Part shown: positions 34,704 through 43,381 of the stretch, one piece after another
Numbering within the stretch: the stretch's first letter is position 1
Layout: every line of letters starts with the position of its first letter
DNA from: Kuafuiihalomonas sp050331295
GTDB taxonomy: Bacteria > Myxococcota > Kuafuiibacteriia > Kuafuiibacteriales > Kuafuiibacteriaceae
Assembly: GCA_050331295.1 (NCBI GenBank)
Contig: JBHJGZ010000008.1
Span: 211,887 to 275,886, forward strand
Direction: 5' to 3'
Length of the DNA: 64,000 bases
Position numbers and translations under genes: made by a program
Notes under the pieces: model-generated
Databases searched by the model: none
Told to the model about the DNA's origin: nothing
Seen by the model: the letters and a program-made list of their open reading frames with translations, nothing else

Positions 34704-36017
34704 ATGCGGAAGATGAACGTGGGCAGGACGCTTGTCATGACGTCACTCGCGTTGTCCATCACGGAGCTTGCAGCTCTCGCGCAGGACCGGGCGACGGATC
34801 GTCGTCGGTCTCCAGTGGTTCAAGTGGTGGAACGGGCCGGGCCAGCGGTGGTCAACATTTCGACCAGTCGCTCCGGACCTCGGAACCCTTTCTTTCGGGG
34901 GCGAGGAGATGACTTTTTTCGTCGCTTCTTCGGCGAGCCCAGCGAACGGCGAATCGAATCCCTGGGAAGCGGCGTGATCATCGATCCGGGCGGCGTGATC
35001 CTGACAAATGAACACGTGGTCGCGAGAGCGGCCGAAATCAAGGTGACCCTGTCGAACCGAAGGACCTTCGACGCCGACGTGATCGGGGCGGACCGAGAGT
35101 TCGATCTCGCGGTGCTCCGGGTCCGGCGTGCCGAGGGTCTCCCATCGGTGGACCTCGGCCGTTCCGACGATCTGATGCCGGGAGAAACGGTGATAGCCAT
35201 CGGCAACCCGTTTGGGCTGGCAAACTCGGTGACGTCGGGCGTCGTTTCCGCGCTCCATCGGTCCATTGAAGCCGAAGACCGGCTATACGAAGACTTCATT
35301 CAAACCGATGCTGCCATCAATCCTGGCAACTCGGGCGGCGCCCTCCTCAACATCTTCGGAGAACTCATCGGGATCAACACGGCGATCTACGGTGAGGCCA
35401 ACGGGATCGGTTTCGCGATTCCGGTGGATAAGGCGAGGGCAGTCGTCAACGAGGTCCTGCAGTTTGGCGAGGTACGACCGGTGTACACCGGCATGACGGT
35501 GGATCCGGCCAGTCGAGATGGTGCGCGGGTCGTTCGGGTGCGCGGGGGTTCGCCCGCCGAGTTGGCCGGCATTCGAGCCGGAGACCTGCTGGTCGACCTC
35601 TCCGGACAGGAAATTCGCTCCGGTCTCAGCTACCGACGCGTCGAGCAGTCTCTGGTGCCTGGACAAACGGTGACCGTCACTTTGGCCCGAGACGGAGGAA
35701 AGATGTCCGTGGACCTCCGAGTCACGGAACTGAGTGATGCGCGGGCCCTTGCCATCGGAATCGAAAGATTGGGATTCGACGTTCGTCCGGTGCGTACGCG
35801 CCGTGGTTCAACGCTCGAAATTGTTCGTGTGACCCCCACTGGAGCAGCCGCCCGCGTAGGCATTCGAAGGGGAGACCAACTCATTGGTGCCTATGGTCGG
35901 CGGATCGAGAGCAAAACAGCTTTCGATCGAGTGGCCCGTTCCGCAGCGGTGGAGGGAAGCATTCCATTGGTCATCGGCCGCGGCAATCGCGCCTATTATG
36001 TAAACCTCGAGCTATAG
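34704..36017 (+). CDS. DegP/HtrA-like periplasmic serine protease with two PDZ domains
   Basis: The protein has 437 residues from ATG 34704, with a signal peptide ending near ALAQ (27). The trypsin-like domain has the triad His104 (TNEHVV), Asp134 (EFDLAVL) and Ser210 (NPGNSGGAL). Two PDZ domains follow (about 260-350 and 355-437), with VRGGSPAELAGIRAGDLLV as the ligand groove. It degrades or chaperones misfolded envelope proteins. The frame continues upstream into the kinase gene but is not coding there. It starts 23 bp after the kinase-FGE stop and converges with the epimerase gene, leaving 8 bp between them. Confidence 0.92.
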   Translation: MRKMNVGRTLVMTSLALSITELAALAQDRATDRRRSPVVQVVERAGPAVVNISTSRSGPRNPFFRGRGDDFFRRFFGEPSERRIESLGSGVIIDPGGVILTNEHVVARAAEIKVTLSNRRTFDADVIGADREFDLAVLRVRRAEGLPSVDLGRSDDLMPGETVIAIGNPFGLANSVTSGVVSALHRSIEAEDRLYEDFIQTDAAINPGNSGGALLNIFGELIGINTAIYGEANGIGFAIPVDKARAVVNEVLQFGEVRPVYTGMTVDPASRDGARVVRVRGGSPAELAGIRAGDLLVDLSGQEIRSGLSYRRVEQSLVPGQTVTVTLARDGGKMSVDLRVTELSDARALAIGIERLGFDVRPVRTRRGSTLEIVRVTPTGAAARVGIRRGDQLIGAYGRRIESKTAFDRVARSAAVEGSIPLVIGRGNRAYYVNLEL

Positions 36018-36025
36018 TCGAGGCT

Positions 36026-36970
36026 TTAGGCTCGGGATCGAAAGTACTCGAAGGTCTCGCGCAGACCGGTGTCCATGCCCACCAGGGTGTCTCGACCTGG
36101 AATGTGACTGGGTTCGAGCACCGAGCGTTCCAAGTCGCCGTCGCGACGGGGTCCGAAGCCCAGGTCGGTGCGACAGTTTGCAGCCTCGCCATGGGCGATC
36201 AAGATATCGGCCAGGACGCGTGTGGCGGTCCCGACACCGGTGCCGATGTTCACCACGGGTTCCGAAAACAGACCCTCGGCGGCTGCGACGTTCGCGGCCA
36301 CCACATCGCTGACGTACACGTAATCTCGGACGCAGCCGTCATCACCTGGTTCGCGCCGTGCGTTCACCCGAATGGATTGTCCGCCCAGAATCCGGCCGCA
36401 AAAGATCGCAACGACGCCGGCCTCGCCGTGAGGGTCCTGTCTAGGTCCATACACGTTCGCGTACCGAAGGATTGTGGACGAAATGCCGTGCTCCATTTCA
36501 AAAGCGCGTACATACCCTTCGAAGGCCAGCTTGCTGCAGGCGTATGGACTGAGAGGACGGGGCGTCCAATCGATGCCGGCTCGGCTGCCTTCCGGCACTT
36601 CCCCATATATCGCGCCACCAGTGCTCGCGAAGACGAACCGTGGAACCTGGGACTCGACCGCCTTTCGGAGTAGCTTGATCCCTCCGACCACGTTGATCTC
36701 GGCGTCTCGGATCGGTTCCCGGGTTGAAACGGAGACGCTGGTCTGGGCGCCCTGGTGACTGATGACGTCAAAACGCGGACCGGAAAACAAGGCCTGCAGC
36801 GAGGCGTCCTCTCGCAGGTCACCCTGCACGAATTCCGCCCCGGATGGGACGTTCTCTCGCCGCCCGGTACTGAGGTCGTCGAAGACCACGACATCATGTC
36901 CGGCGTGCACGAAAGCGTCGGCGACATGGCTACCGATGAAGCCGGCTCCACCGGTGACGAGGATACGCAT
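36026..36970 (-). CDS. NAD-dependent nucleotide-sugar epimerase (GalE-like)
   Basis: This 314-residue extended short-chain dehydrogenase has the NAD-binding motif TGGAGFIGSH at the N-terminus. The active site is FASTGGAIYGE plus SPYACSKLAFEGY (Tyr-x3-Lys). RYANVYGPRQDP and the tail residues fit UDP-glucose/galactose 4-epimerases. It converts UDP-sugars for surface glycans. ATG 36970 starts exactly at the dinucleotide-binding strand. Only 34 bp separate it from the divergent phosphohexomutase, a natural partner in sugar-nucleotide supply. Confidence 0.9.
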   Translation of the reverse strand: MRILVTGGAGFIGSHVADAFVHAGHDVVVFDDLSTGRRENVPSGAEFVQGDLREDASLQALFSGPRFDVISHQGAQTSVSVSTREPIRDAEINVVGGIKLLRKAVESQVPRFVFASTGGAIYGEVPEGSRAGIDWTPRPLSPYACSKLAFEGYVRAFEMEHGISSTILRYANVYGPRQDPHGEAGVVAIFCGRILGGQSIRVNARREPGDDGCVRDYVYVSDVVAANVAAAEGLFSEPVVNIGTGVGTATRVLADILIAHGEAANCRTDLGFGPRRDGDLERSVLEPSHIPGRDTLVGMDTGLRETFEYFRSRA

Positions 36971-37004
36971 GGGGGAACTGTATGCAGAGCTTCGGATAAT
37001 TCCA

Positions 37005-38780
37005 ATGCACGCGGTCGACTCCTCCATCCAGGCCCAGTACGAAAGGGCCATGGACCTCCTGCTCGAGCAGCGAGTGCTTCAGTACTTGGAGGCGGATCCG
37101 GACCCCGGGGCCGTGGCGGAACTTCGACGCCTGCTGGAAACGGCGCGCTCCGGAGGTCCCCGAGAACGCTCTCAGGCCGAATCCCTCCTGCAGGGGGGGT
37201 TTGGAGCCGAGCTTGCCTTCGGAACCGCCGGAATCCGTGGTGAGGTCGGCGTCGGACCCGGGCGTTTCAATACATACACGGTCAGCCGGGCGGTTGCGGC
37301 CACGCTCGAAGCGTTCAGGGACCGATCGACGCGGATTCACGGCCAACTCGTGGTCGTCGGCTTTGATGCCCGTCACCGGTCCGCCGAATGGGCTGATCTG
37401 GTGGCGGAGCTCGCGGCGGGCAAGGGGTTCGAGGTCTGCAAATTGCCGCGTTTCTGTCCGACGCCCGTCGTATCCTACGCGGTCCGGGCTCTGAAAGCGG
37501 TCGGGGGCTTTATGCTGACCGCTTCCCACAATCCCCGCACCGACAATGGACTCAAGGTCTTCGGGCCCGAAGGCGCACAGATCGTGGAACCGATGGACAC
37601 CGAGGTCATGACGCGGATGGCGTCCCTGCCTCCACCCAAGACGTTTCCTCGAGTGCCCTGCCAGGATCGGAGGCCTCCCGAGGAACTCTTCGAGGGCTAT
37701 CTTCACGCGCTGGACCGGGTTCGCGTCCGGTCCGACCTCGGCCCCCTTCGGGTTCGGGTGGCCTATTCCCCACTTCAGGGCGTCGGCGTAGAGCTTTTCG
37801 AACGACTGTGTGTGCGACACGGCATCGACCTTCACGTCGTCCCGGAGCAGCGACTGGCCGACCCTGATTTCAACGCCTCTCCTCATCTGAACCCGGAGGC
37901 CGAGCCTGCGTTCACCAGAGTATTGGAACTCGCGGACCGGGTGGCAGCCGACGTGGCCGTTGTCCACGACCCCGACGCGGACCGCATGGCGGTGGCGGTT
38001 CAAGACCGGGACGGTTGGCGCATCATGAGTGGAGACATTTGTGGTGCCATCATGGCCGATCATCTGCTGAGAAATGATTCGTCGACGGATGCGCGCAAGC
38101 GTTTGCTTCTCACCACTTGGGTCTCTTCCCGATTTCTCGACGTCTTCGCCCCCACCCACGGGGCGGATACCGTTCGGACACTCACCGGCTTCAAGTGGAT
38201 GGCCAAAGAGTCCGCCCGGCTGCAAGGTACACACCGGACGATATTTTCATACGAAGAAGCGATCGGGTTTGCGCCCATGGATGTCACTCGAGATAAAGAT
38301 GGTCTCGCGGCAGCTCTCTGCTTCTGTGAAGCCCTTGCTCATCTGCGGGCGTCTGGTCAGTCGCCTTGGCGGCGCTGGGAAGCCTTGTGTGAGCGGGTGG
38401 GTGGCTTTGCGTCAGCCGCGATCAGTGTTCGGTTCGGGGACGGACAACGAGCACGGAGGGCAGCGGAATCGTACGCCGCTGGTCCGCTCGCGTTCGCCGG
38501 CCCGGCTTGGGTCAGGCGCCGCGATCATCAGACCGGCGTCGAGTCGAGACCGGACGGTGAGAAGCGCCTGTCCGGCGTTCGCAGCGGGCTCGTCATCGAC
38601 GATTTCGCGGACGGATCCTGGGTTGCTGCGAGGCCGAGCGGTACGGAACCGAAGCTGAAGCTCTACTTCGAAGGCACCTCGAGCCCGGGCCCCGGGGCTT
38701 TACGGCGGGCGGAGGAACGTCGAGAAAGCCTTCGAGAAGAACTGTTCCGGCTCCGAGAGCATCTCCGCGGCCCAGCTTAG
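37005..38780 (+). CDS. Phosphoglucomutase / phosphomannomutase
   Basis: The protein has 591 residues from ATG 37005, the length of PGM2/YbbT-type alpha-D-phosphohexomutases rather than the 450-residue kind. FGTAGIRGEVGVGPGRFN is the N-terminal sugar-phosphate loop. TASHNP has the phosphoserine Ser174. HDPDADRMA binds magnesium and EEAIGF is the sugar-ring loop. The C-terminal RPSGTEPKLKLYFE binds phosphate. It interconverts hexose 1- and 6-phosphates. It is followed by glnB after 48 bp. Confidence 0.92.
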   Translation: MHAVDSSIQAQYERAMDLLLEQRVLQYLEADPDPGAVAELRRLLETARSGGPRERSQAESLLQGGFGAELAFGTAGIRGEVGVGPGRFNTYTVSRAVAATLEAFRDRSTRIHGQLVVVGFDARHRSAEWADLVAELAAGKGFEVCKLPRFCPTPVVSYAVRALKAVGGFMLTASHNPRTDNGLKVFGPEGAQIVEPMDTEVMTRMASLPPPKTFPRVPCQDRRPPEELFEGYLHALDRVRVRSDLGPLRVRVAYSPLQGVGVELFERLCVRHGIDLHVVPEQRLADPDFNASPHLNPEAEPAFTRVLELADRVAADVAVVHDPDADRMAVAVQDRDGWRIMSGDICGAIMADHLLRNDSSTDARKRLLLTTWVSSRFLDVFAPTHGADTVRTLTGFKWMAKESARLQGTHRTIFSYEEAIGFAPMDVTRDKDGLAAALCFCEALAHLRASGQSPWRRWEALCERVGGFASAAISVRFGDGQRARRAAESYAAGPLAFAGPAWVRRRDHQTGVESRPDGEKRLSGVRSGLVIDDFADGSWVAARPSGTEPKLKLYFEGTSSPGPGALRRAEERRESLREELFRLREHLRGPA

Positions 38781-38828
38781 CTGCTTCCGGGGATTGGCAG
38801 GAAGCGTCAGGCGCGCAAGGAGTGGAGC

Positions 38829-39167
38829 ATGAAGAAAATCGAAGCGATCGTGAAACCGTTCAAACTGGACGACGTACGCGAGGCCCTGGGAGACGTAGGC
38901 GTTCAAGGCATGACGATTACCGAGGTCAAAGGCTTCGGCCGGCAAAAAGGCCATTCCGAGACTTACCGTGGTGCCGAATACGTCGTCGACTTCTTACCCA
39001 AAGTGAAGCTCGAAATCGTGGTCGAAGACGACGTCGTCAATGCGGCCGTCGAGGCCATCGAGAACGCCGCCCGTACCGGTCGCATCGGCGACGGGAAGAT
39101 CTTCGTCTTTTCGGTGGAAGAAGCCATCCGAATTCGAACCGGGGAAAGGGGTCACGGGGCGCTGTAG
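38829..39167 (+). CDS. glnB: Nitrogen regulatory protein P-II
   Basis: The protein has 112 residues, the exact PII length. MKKIEAIVKPFKLDDVREAL starts the protein. Tyr51 at the tip of the T-loop (GHSETYRGAEYVVDF) is the uridylylation site. The B-loop is ARTGRIGDGKIFV. It senses 2-oxoglutarate and ATP/ADP and controls nitrogen assimilation, here presumably the adjacent glutamine synthetase. A GC-rich inverted repeat lies just after the stop (about 39172-39195). Confidence 0.95.
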   Translation: MKKIEAIVKPFKLDDVREALGDVGVQGMTITEVKGFGRQKGHSETYRGAEYVVDFLPKVKLEIVVEDDVVNAAVEAIENAARTGRIGDGKIFVFSVEEAIRIRTGERGHGAL

Positions 39168-39254
39168 AGAGCCGCCGTCCTCGGGGGAGAGGCGGTTCAA
39201 TTGACTTCGAGAACGGTGCTGCGCGACATGCGGAGGCGTGATAACGCCCCATGG

Positions 39255-39272
39255 GTCGAGGGAACCCTCGAC
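39255..39272 (+). promoter_or_regulatory. Perfect hairpin immediately before the glnA ribosome-binding site
   Basis: GTCGAGGG (39255-39262) and CCCTCGAC (39265-39272) are exact complements around AA. The stem ends next to GGGAGGAG (39273-39280), the glnA ribosome-binding site. It could modulate glnA translation or stabilise a processed glnA message after glnB. It is not a terminator, because no T-run follows. Confidence 0.6.
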
Positions 39273-39287
39273 GGGAGGAGATGATAA

Positions 39288-40712
39288 ATGAAGCCCAAAG
39301 ACGTCTTGAAGCTTGCGAAGGAAAACCGCGCCCAGATGGTCGACTTGAAGTTCGTAGACCTTTTCGGCACTTGGCAGCACTTTACCACGCCGATCGAAGA
39401 GCTGACCGAGGATGTATTCGAAGACGGACTCGGCTTCGACGGGTCTTCGATTCGCGGTTGGCAAGCGATCAATGCTTCCGACATGTTGGTGATTCCAGAC
39501 GCAGCGACAGCAGTGATGGATCCCTTCATCACGAGGGTTCCGACAATGTCGGTGATCGCCGACATCAGTGATCCGATCACTCGGGAGCCTTACGCCAAAG
39601 ATCCCCGTTACGTGGCGAAGAAGGCAGAGGCCTATCTCAAGTCGACTGGAATCGGTGACACCGCCTTTTTCGGTCCAGAACCCGAGTTCTTCATCTTCGA
39701 TGAAATCAGGTTCGATTCCGAGCCGCAGGGCTCATTTTATCATCTCGATTCGTCGGAAGGGGTATGGAACGCCGGCGAGAAGGATCCCTTCGGTAGGCGC
39801 AACCTCGGTTTCCGACCAAAGCACAAGGGAGGCTACTTTCCAGTGTCTCCTGTGGACCAAGTTCATGGGCTCCGCATCGAGATGGCCATCGAGTTGAACC
39901 GGTTGGGAATCCAGGTTGAGCGCGAGCATCATGAGGTGGCGACCGCCGGTCAGTGTGAGATCGATTTTCGCTTCGCCCCGATGGTGGAATGCGCGGATCG
40001 AGTCATGTGGCTGAAGCATGTCGTCAAGAACGTGGCGGCTCGTCACGGAAAGACCGCGACCTTCATGCCCAAGCCGCTGTTCGGGGACAATGGCTCCGGG
40101 ATGCACACCCACCAATCGGTATGGAAAGATGACAAACCGCTTTTCGCGGGCGAGGGCTACGCCGGTCTATCCGAGTTGGCCTTGCACTACATCGGCGGGG
40201 TCTTGAAGCACGCGCGGGCCATCTGCGCGTTCAGCAATCCTACCACCAATAGCTTCAAACGCTTGGTGCCGGGATTCGAAGCACCGGTCAATCTCGCTTA
40301 CTCGTCACGCAACCGGTCCGCATCGATTCGCATCCCGATGTACAGCCCTTCGCCCAAAGCGAAGCGTCTGGAGGCACGCTTCCCCGATGCGATGGCCAAT
40401 CCGTACCTCGCCTTTGCGGCCATGCTGATGGCCGGGTTGGATGGCGTCCAGAACAAGATCGACCCCGGGGAGCCTCTCGACAAAGACATCTACGGACTGA
40501 CGCCGGAGGAGCTGGCCGACGTGCCGACCTGTCCGGCTTCATTGGAGGAAGCGATGGACGCTCTCGAGGAGGACCATGCATTCCTCCTTCAAGGCGACGT
40601 GTTCAGCCGCGACCTGATCGAAACTTGGGTGGGATGGAAACGCGCGAACGAGATCGACGAGTTGCGGAAGCGGCCGCATCCGTTCGAGTTCGCCTTGTAT
40701 CACGATGGTTGA
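39288..40712 (+). CDS. glnA: Glutamine synthetase, type I
   Basis: The protein has 474 residues. DGSSIRGW is the N-terminal signature, FFGPEPEFFIFD and the metal-binding Glu residues follow, and the ATP-binding region is KPLFGDNGSGMHTHQS. The active-site loop is NPTTNSFKRLVPGFEAP. Tyr in DKDIYGLTPEE corresponds to the adenylylated Tyr397, suggesting control by GlnE. It makes glutamine from glutamate, ammonia and ATP. It follows glnB in the classic order, 120 bp away, with its own hairpin leader. Confidence 0.96.
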   Translation: MKPKDVLKLAKENRAQMVDLKFVDLFGTWQHFTTPIEELTEDVFEDGLGFDGSSIRGWQAINASDMLVIPDAATAVMDPFITRVPTMSVIADISDPITREPYAKDPRYVAKKAEAYLKSTGIGDTAFFGPEPEFFIFDEIRFDSEPQGSFYHLDSSEGVWNAGEKDPFGRRNLGFRPKHKGGYFPVSPVDQVHGLRIEMAIELNRLGIQVEREHHEVATAGQCEIDFRFAPMVECADRVMWLKHVVKNVAARHGKTATFMPKPLFGDNGSGMHTHQSVWKDDKPLFAGEGYAGLSELALHYIGGVLKHARAICAFSNPTTNSFKRLVPGFEAPVNLAYSSRNRSASIRIPMYSPSPKAKRLEARFPDAMANPYLAFAAMLMAGLDGVQNKIDPGEPLDKDIYGLTPEELADVPTCPASLEEAMDALEEDHAFLLQGDVFSRDLIETWVGWKRANEIDELRKRPHPFEFALYHDG

Positions 40713-40978
40713 CGCGCGACGCGGCCCGCCCGCCTTGCCGTCACCATCATCCTGCCGAGCGGCATTCAGTATCGCTGTCACCTTCGTTTCCAACGGTTGA
40801 GGCAACTAAGCGGAAATAGCATTCATTGAAGAGGGAGATGATACTGTTTGAGGCAAAAGAGAAGCGACCGACTTCGTAGGGGCCCCCGAGGCCAGGCGTC
40901 TGCTCCGGAAAGACCGCGTCTTCGGTTGATGGGTGAAACTGCGTTCGGATATGGCTGACGGCGAGAGGTTCGCAAGCC
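40713..40978. other. Intergenic region, 266 bp, nothing recognised
   Basis: This is the longest gene-free stretch in the window, between glnA and the VOC gene. I see no tRNA-like cloverleaf, convincing promoter pair, hairpin with T-run or conserved small frame. It is a little more AT-rich in the middle (about 40800-40850), which may mark the promoter for the downstream VOC-kinase pair. Confidence 0.5.
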
Positions 40979-41356
40979 ATGGATTTGAATCAGATCACCC
41001 TCCCGGTCACTGACTTCGAACAATCCGTCGAGTTCTACCAAAGGCTCGGTCTCCGACTCATTGTTTCCGCCCGCGGTGAATATGCGCGATTCGAGCTGCC
41101 TTCGGGTTCGGCGACCTTGTCCCTGCACCGATCCCAGACTCCCGTCGTGAATGGGCCGTTGGTCTACTTCGAGGTTGATGACGTCGACCAGCGCACCTCG
41201 GAATTGCGGGCACTCGGGGTCACATTCGACTCCGAGCCACGGGATGAACGGTGGCTTTGGCGCGAAGTCAGGCTGACGGACCCGTCGGGCAACCGACTGT
41301 GCATCTATCATGCGGGCGTGAATCGACGGTATCCGCCCTGGCGGCTCGACTCGTGA
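40979..41356 (+). CDS. VOC-superfamily (glyoxalase/bleomycin-resistance-like) protein
   Basis: This 125-residue protein is made of two beta-alpha-beta-beta-beta units, beginning QITLPVTDFEQSVEFYQRLG. The second half has VYFEVDDVDQRTSELRALG and ends DPSGNRLCIYHAG. The Glu/His metal ligands of the family can be placed tentatively. It may be a dioxygenase, isomerase or binding protein; the substrate is unknown. Its stop overlaps the GTG start of the kinase gene (GTGA), so the two are coupled. Confidence 0.85.
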   Translation: MDLNQITLPVTDFEQSVEFYQRLGLRLIVSARGEYARFELPSGSATLSLHRSQTPVVNGPLVYFEVDDVDQRTSELRALGVTFDSEPRDERWLWREVRLTDPSGNRLCIYHAGVNRRYPPWRLDS

Positions 41357-43341
41357 GCACTGCGCCGACCAAGCGACCGGCGCCGGTGGCTCCACAGATC
41401 GAGTCTCGACTCAGCACCTTTCGAATCGAGGCACGTCGGAGGTCGTTTCGCATCCTTTTCGTCGGCCTTCTCGTCAGCTCAATCCTGGCTGGGACCGCGT
41501 TCTTTCTTCTGAGTTTGAAGAGGACGTCGAGCGACCAGAGAGCAATGATGAAGACGGTTCAGCGCGCGTCCAACGACTTGGGTCAGCGGCTGAGCACGAA
41601 TCTCGAAGTTCTGCGGGCGACTGCGTCGTTCGTCTCTTCGGTAGACGAAGCGCTCACGCAGGCACGCTTCCGCGCGTTCACCCGGCCTCTGCTCGAGCGC
41701 CACCCGGCGGTCTATGCCCTGGAGTGGGCTCCTCGGGTTCGGCACCCGGACCGAAGGCGTTTCGAGGAACACGTTCGACGCGCATTTCACGAAGACTTCC
41801 GCATTGTGGAACCGGTCGGGAATGCGGGGCTTCAGGCCGCACCCGCCCGCGACGAGTATTATCCCGTTCTTTTCGAGGAGCCGCATGGCGAGGGTGTCGG
41901 CTTGGATTTGACCTTCGAACCGACGCGTCGCTCCGATATTCAGGAGGCAGTTCGCAGCGGGGAGATCGTCACGTCGGCACCGTTCGATCTGGCAGAACTG
42001 ACCTCCCGAGAGAAGCATGTGGCCGTGTACCTTCCGGTCGCGAATCCACCTGGTCTGTCCATCTTGGTGCTGAAAACCGAATCGTTGTTTCGTGACTGGG
42101 TGGAAGGCATCGACGACCCTCGAGTGCGGGTCTGGGTCAAAGGGCGCGAGACGCCCAGCGGCCAGCTGGTGTTCGGCTTGCCCGAGCCGGTGCGATCCGA
42201 TCGGCAGTGGGAAGAGGATCTTCCTCTGGGGAGGGGTTCACTGACGCTGGGCTTCGCGGTTCCGCCCGGGTTTGGAGGCTGGGACAACGTCGGATGGGGC
42301 ACTGGACTGGTGTTCGTTCTGGGCTTGGTGGCCACGGCCGGAGTTTGGGTCTACGACCGTGTGGGTGCACTTCAAAGAGAGGTCGAACGTGCCAACCGGC
42401 TCGGGCAATACGTCGTGGAGCGCAAGTTGGGGCAGGGAGGAATGGGTGTCGTTTTCCTGGCTCGACACGCCATGATGAAACGCCCGACCGCGCTGAAGCT
42501 GATGCTGTCGCAGCACCCAAACAACATCGATCGCTTCGAGCGAGAGGTCACCCTGTCTTGTCAGTTGAACCATCCGAACATCGTCTCGATCTATGACTTC
42601 GGCCGCACGGAGGATGGCGTGTTCTACTACGCCATGGAGTACTTGTCTGGACTGGACCTTCATTCCTTGGTGGTCAACTACGGTCCCATTCATGACGGTC
42701 GCGCCGTTTTCCTTCTCGCCCAGACCGTCCGCGGGTTGAGGGCGGCCCACCGGGCAGGGTTGGTGCACCGGGATGTGAAGCCTGGAAATCTATTCGTGAC
42801 ACACGTAGGGACCGAAGCGGACCTTCTCAAGGTGCTGGACTTTGGGTTGGTGAAGACCGTGGAGGACCCGGACTCGCCGGACGCGGGGCGCATGGTGGGC
42901 ACCCCGCTCTTCATGGCGCCGGAAGCCATCGATCATCCGGAGAAAGTGGGGCCGGCCGCGGACATCTATGCGGTGGGGTGCGTCGCTTACCATCTGCTGG
43001 CGGGGCGTCCCCCGTTCTTTGCTCTGGATAGCCGCGCGATTCTGAAAGCGCACAAAGAGGACGTGCCTCCGTCCTTGAAGGAATTGTCCCGGTATTCGAT
43101 TTCGAAAGAGCTGGATGCTTTGGTTCGGGAGTGCATGCGCAAGGAGCCGGAGCTCAGGCCCTCTGATGATGAGCTGTTGGCCCGGCTGGCGGTGACGAAT
43201 GTATACGATGCCTGGACGGACGCAGATGCAGCTCAATGGTGGGAAGAGCACGACCGCGAGCGTGTCCATGCGAAGGCAGTCTCCGACCCGGGTTCCCGTC
43301 GAGAAGTGACTGTGGTCCTGCAACGCCGTCGAGGGGTGTGA
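41353..43341 (+). CDS. Receptor-type Ser/Thr protein kinase with extracytoplasmic CHASE domain
   Basis: The protein has 662 residues and starts at GTG. A membrane segment at about 36-55 is followed by a CHASE-like sensor (about 75-305) with FRAFTRPLLERHPAVYALEWAPRV and YYPVLFEEP. A second membrane segment lies at about 313-335. The kinase domain (about 350-620) has LGQGGMGVVFLAR, the catalytic loop LVHRDVKPGN and VLDFGLVK, then GTPLFMAPEA. The kinase is therefore cytosolic with the sensor outside. CHASE is usually linked to histidine kinases or cyclases; linkage to a Ser/Thr kinase is less usual. The upstream VOC protein is its coupled neighbour. Confidence 0.88.
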   Translation: MSTAPTKRPAPVAPQIESRLSTFRIEARRRSFRILFVGLLVSSILAGTAFFLLSLKRTSSDQRAMMKTVQRASNDLGQRLSTNLEVLRATASFVSSVDEALTQARFRAFTRPLLERHPAVYALEWAPRVRHPDRRRFEEHVRRAFHEDFRIVEPVGNAGLQAAPARDEYYPVLFEEPHGEGVGLDLTFEPTRRSDIQEAVRSGEIVTSAPFDLAELTSREKHVAVYLPVANPPGLSILVLKTESLFRDWVEGIDDPRVRVWVKGRETPSGQLVFGLPEPVRSDRQWEEDLPLGRGSLTLGFAVPPGFGGWDNVGWGTGLVFVLGLVATAGVWVYDRVGALQREVERANRLGQYVVERKLGQGGMGVVFLARHAMMKRPTALKLMLSQHPNNIDRFEREVTLSCQLNHPNIVSIYDFGRTEDGVFYYAMEYLSGLDLHSLVVNYGPIHDGRAVFLLAQTVRGLRAAHRAGLVHRDVKPGNLFVTHVGTEADLLKVLDFGLVKTVEDPDSPDAGRMVGTPLFMAPEAIDHPEKVGPAADIYAVGCVAYHLLAGRPPFFALDSRAILKAHKEDVPPSLKELSRYSISKELDALVRECMRKEPELRPSDDELLARLAVTNVYDAWTDADAAQWWEEHDRERVHAKAVSDPGSRREVTVVLQRRRGV

Positions 43342-43381
43342 CTGGCGAAACGCGTGCCCGAGCTGGTAGCTTCCGCGCTCG

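Noticed and set aside
36930..38234. 434-codon minus-strand frame opposite the phosphohexomutase
   Set aside because: The mutase has all active-site motifs, and the antisense frame would also overlap the epimerase start.
38781..38828. Sigma-54 promoter before glnB
   Set aside because: TTGGCA is present, but no GC element stands at the required 10-bp distance from the GG, so the -24/-12 pattern is not met.
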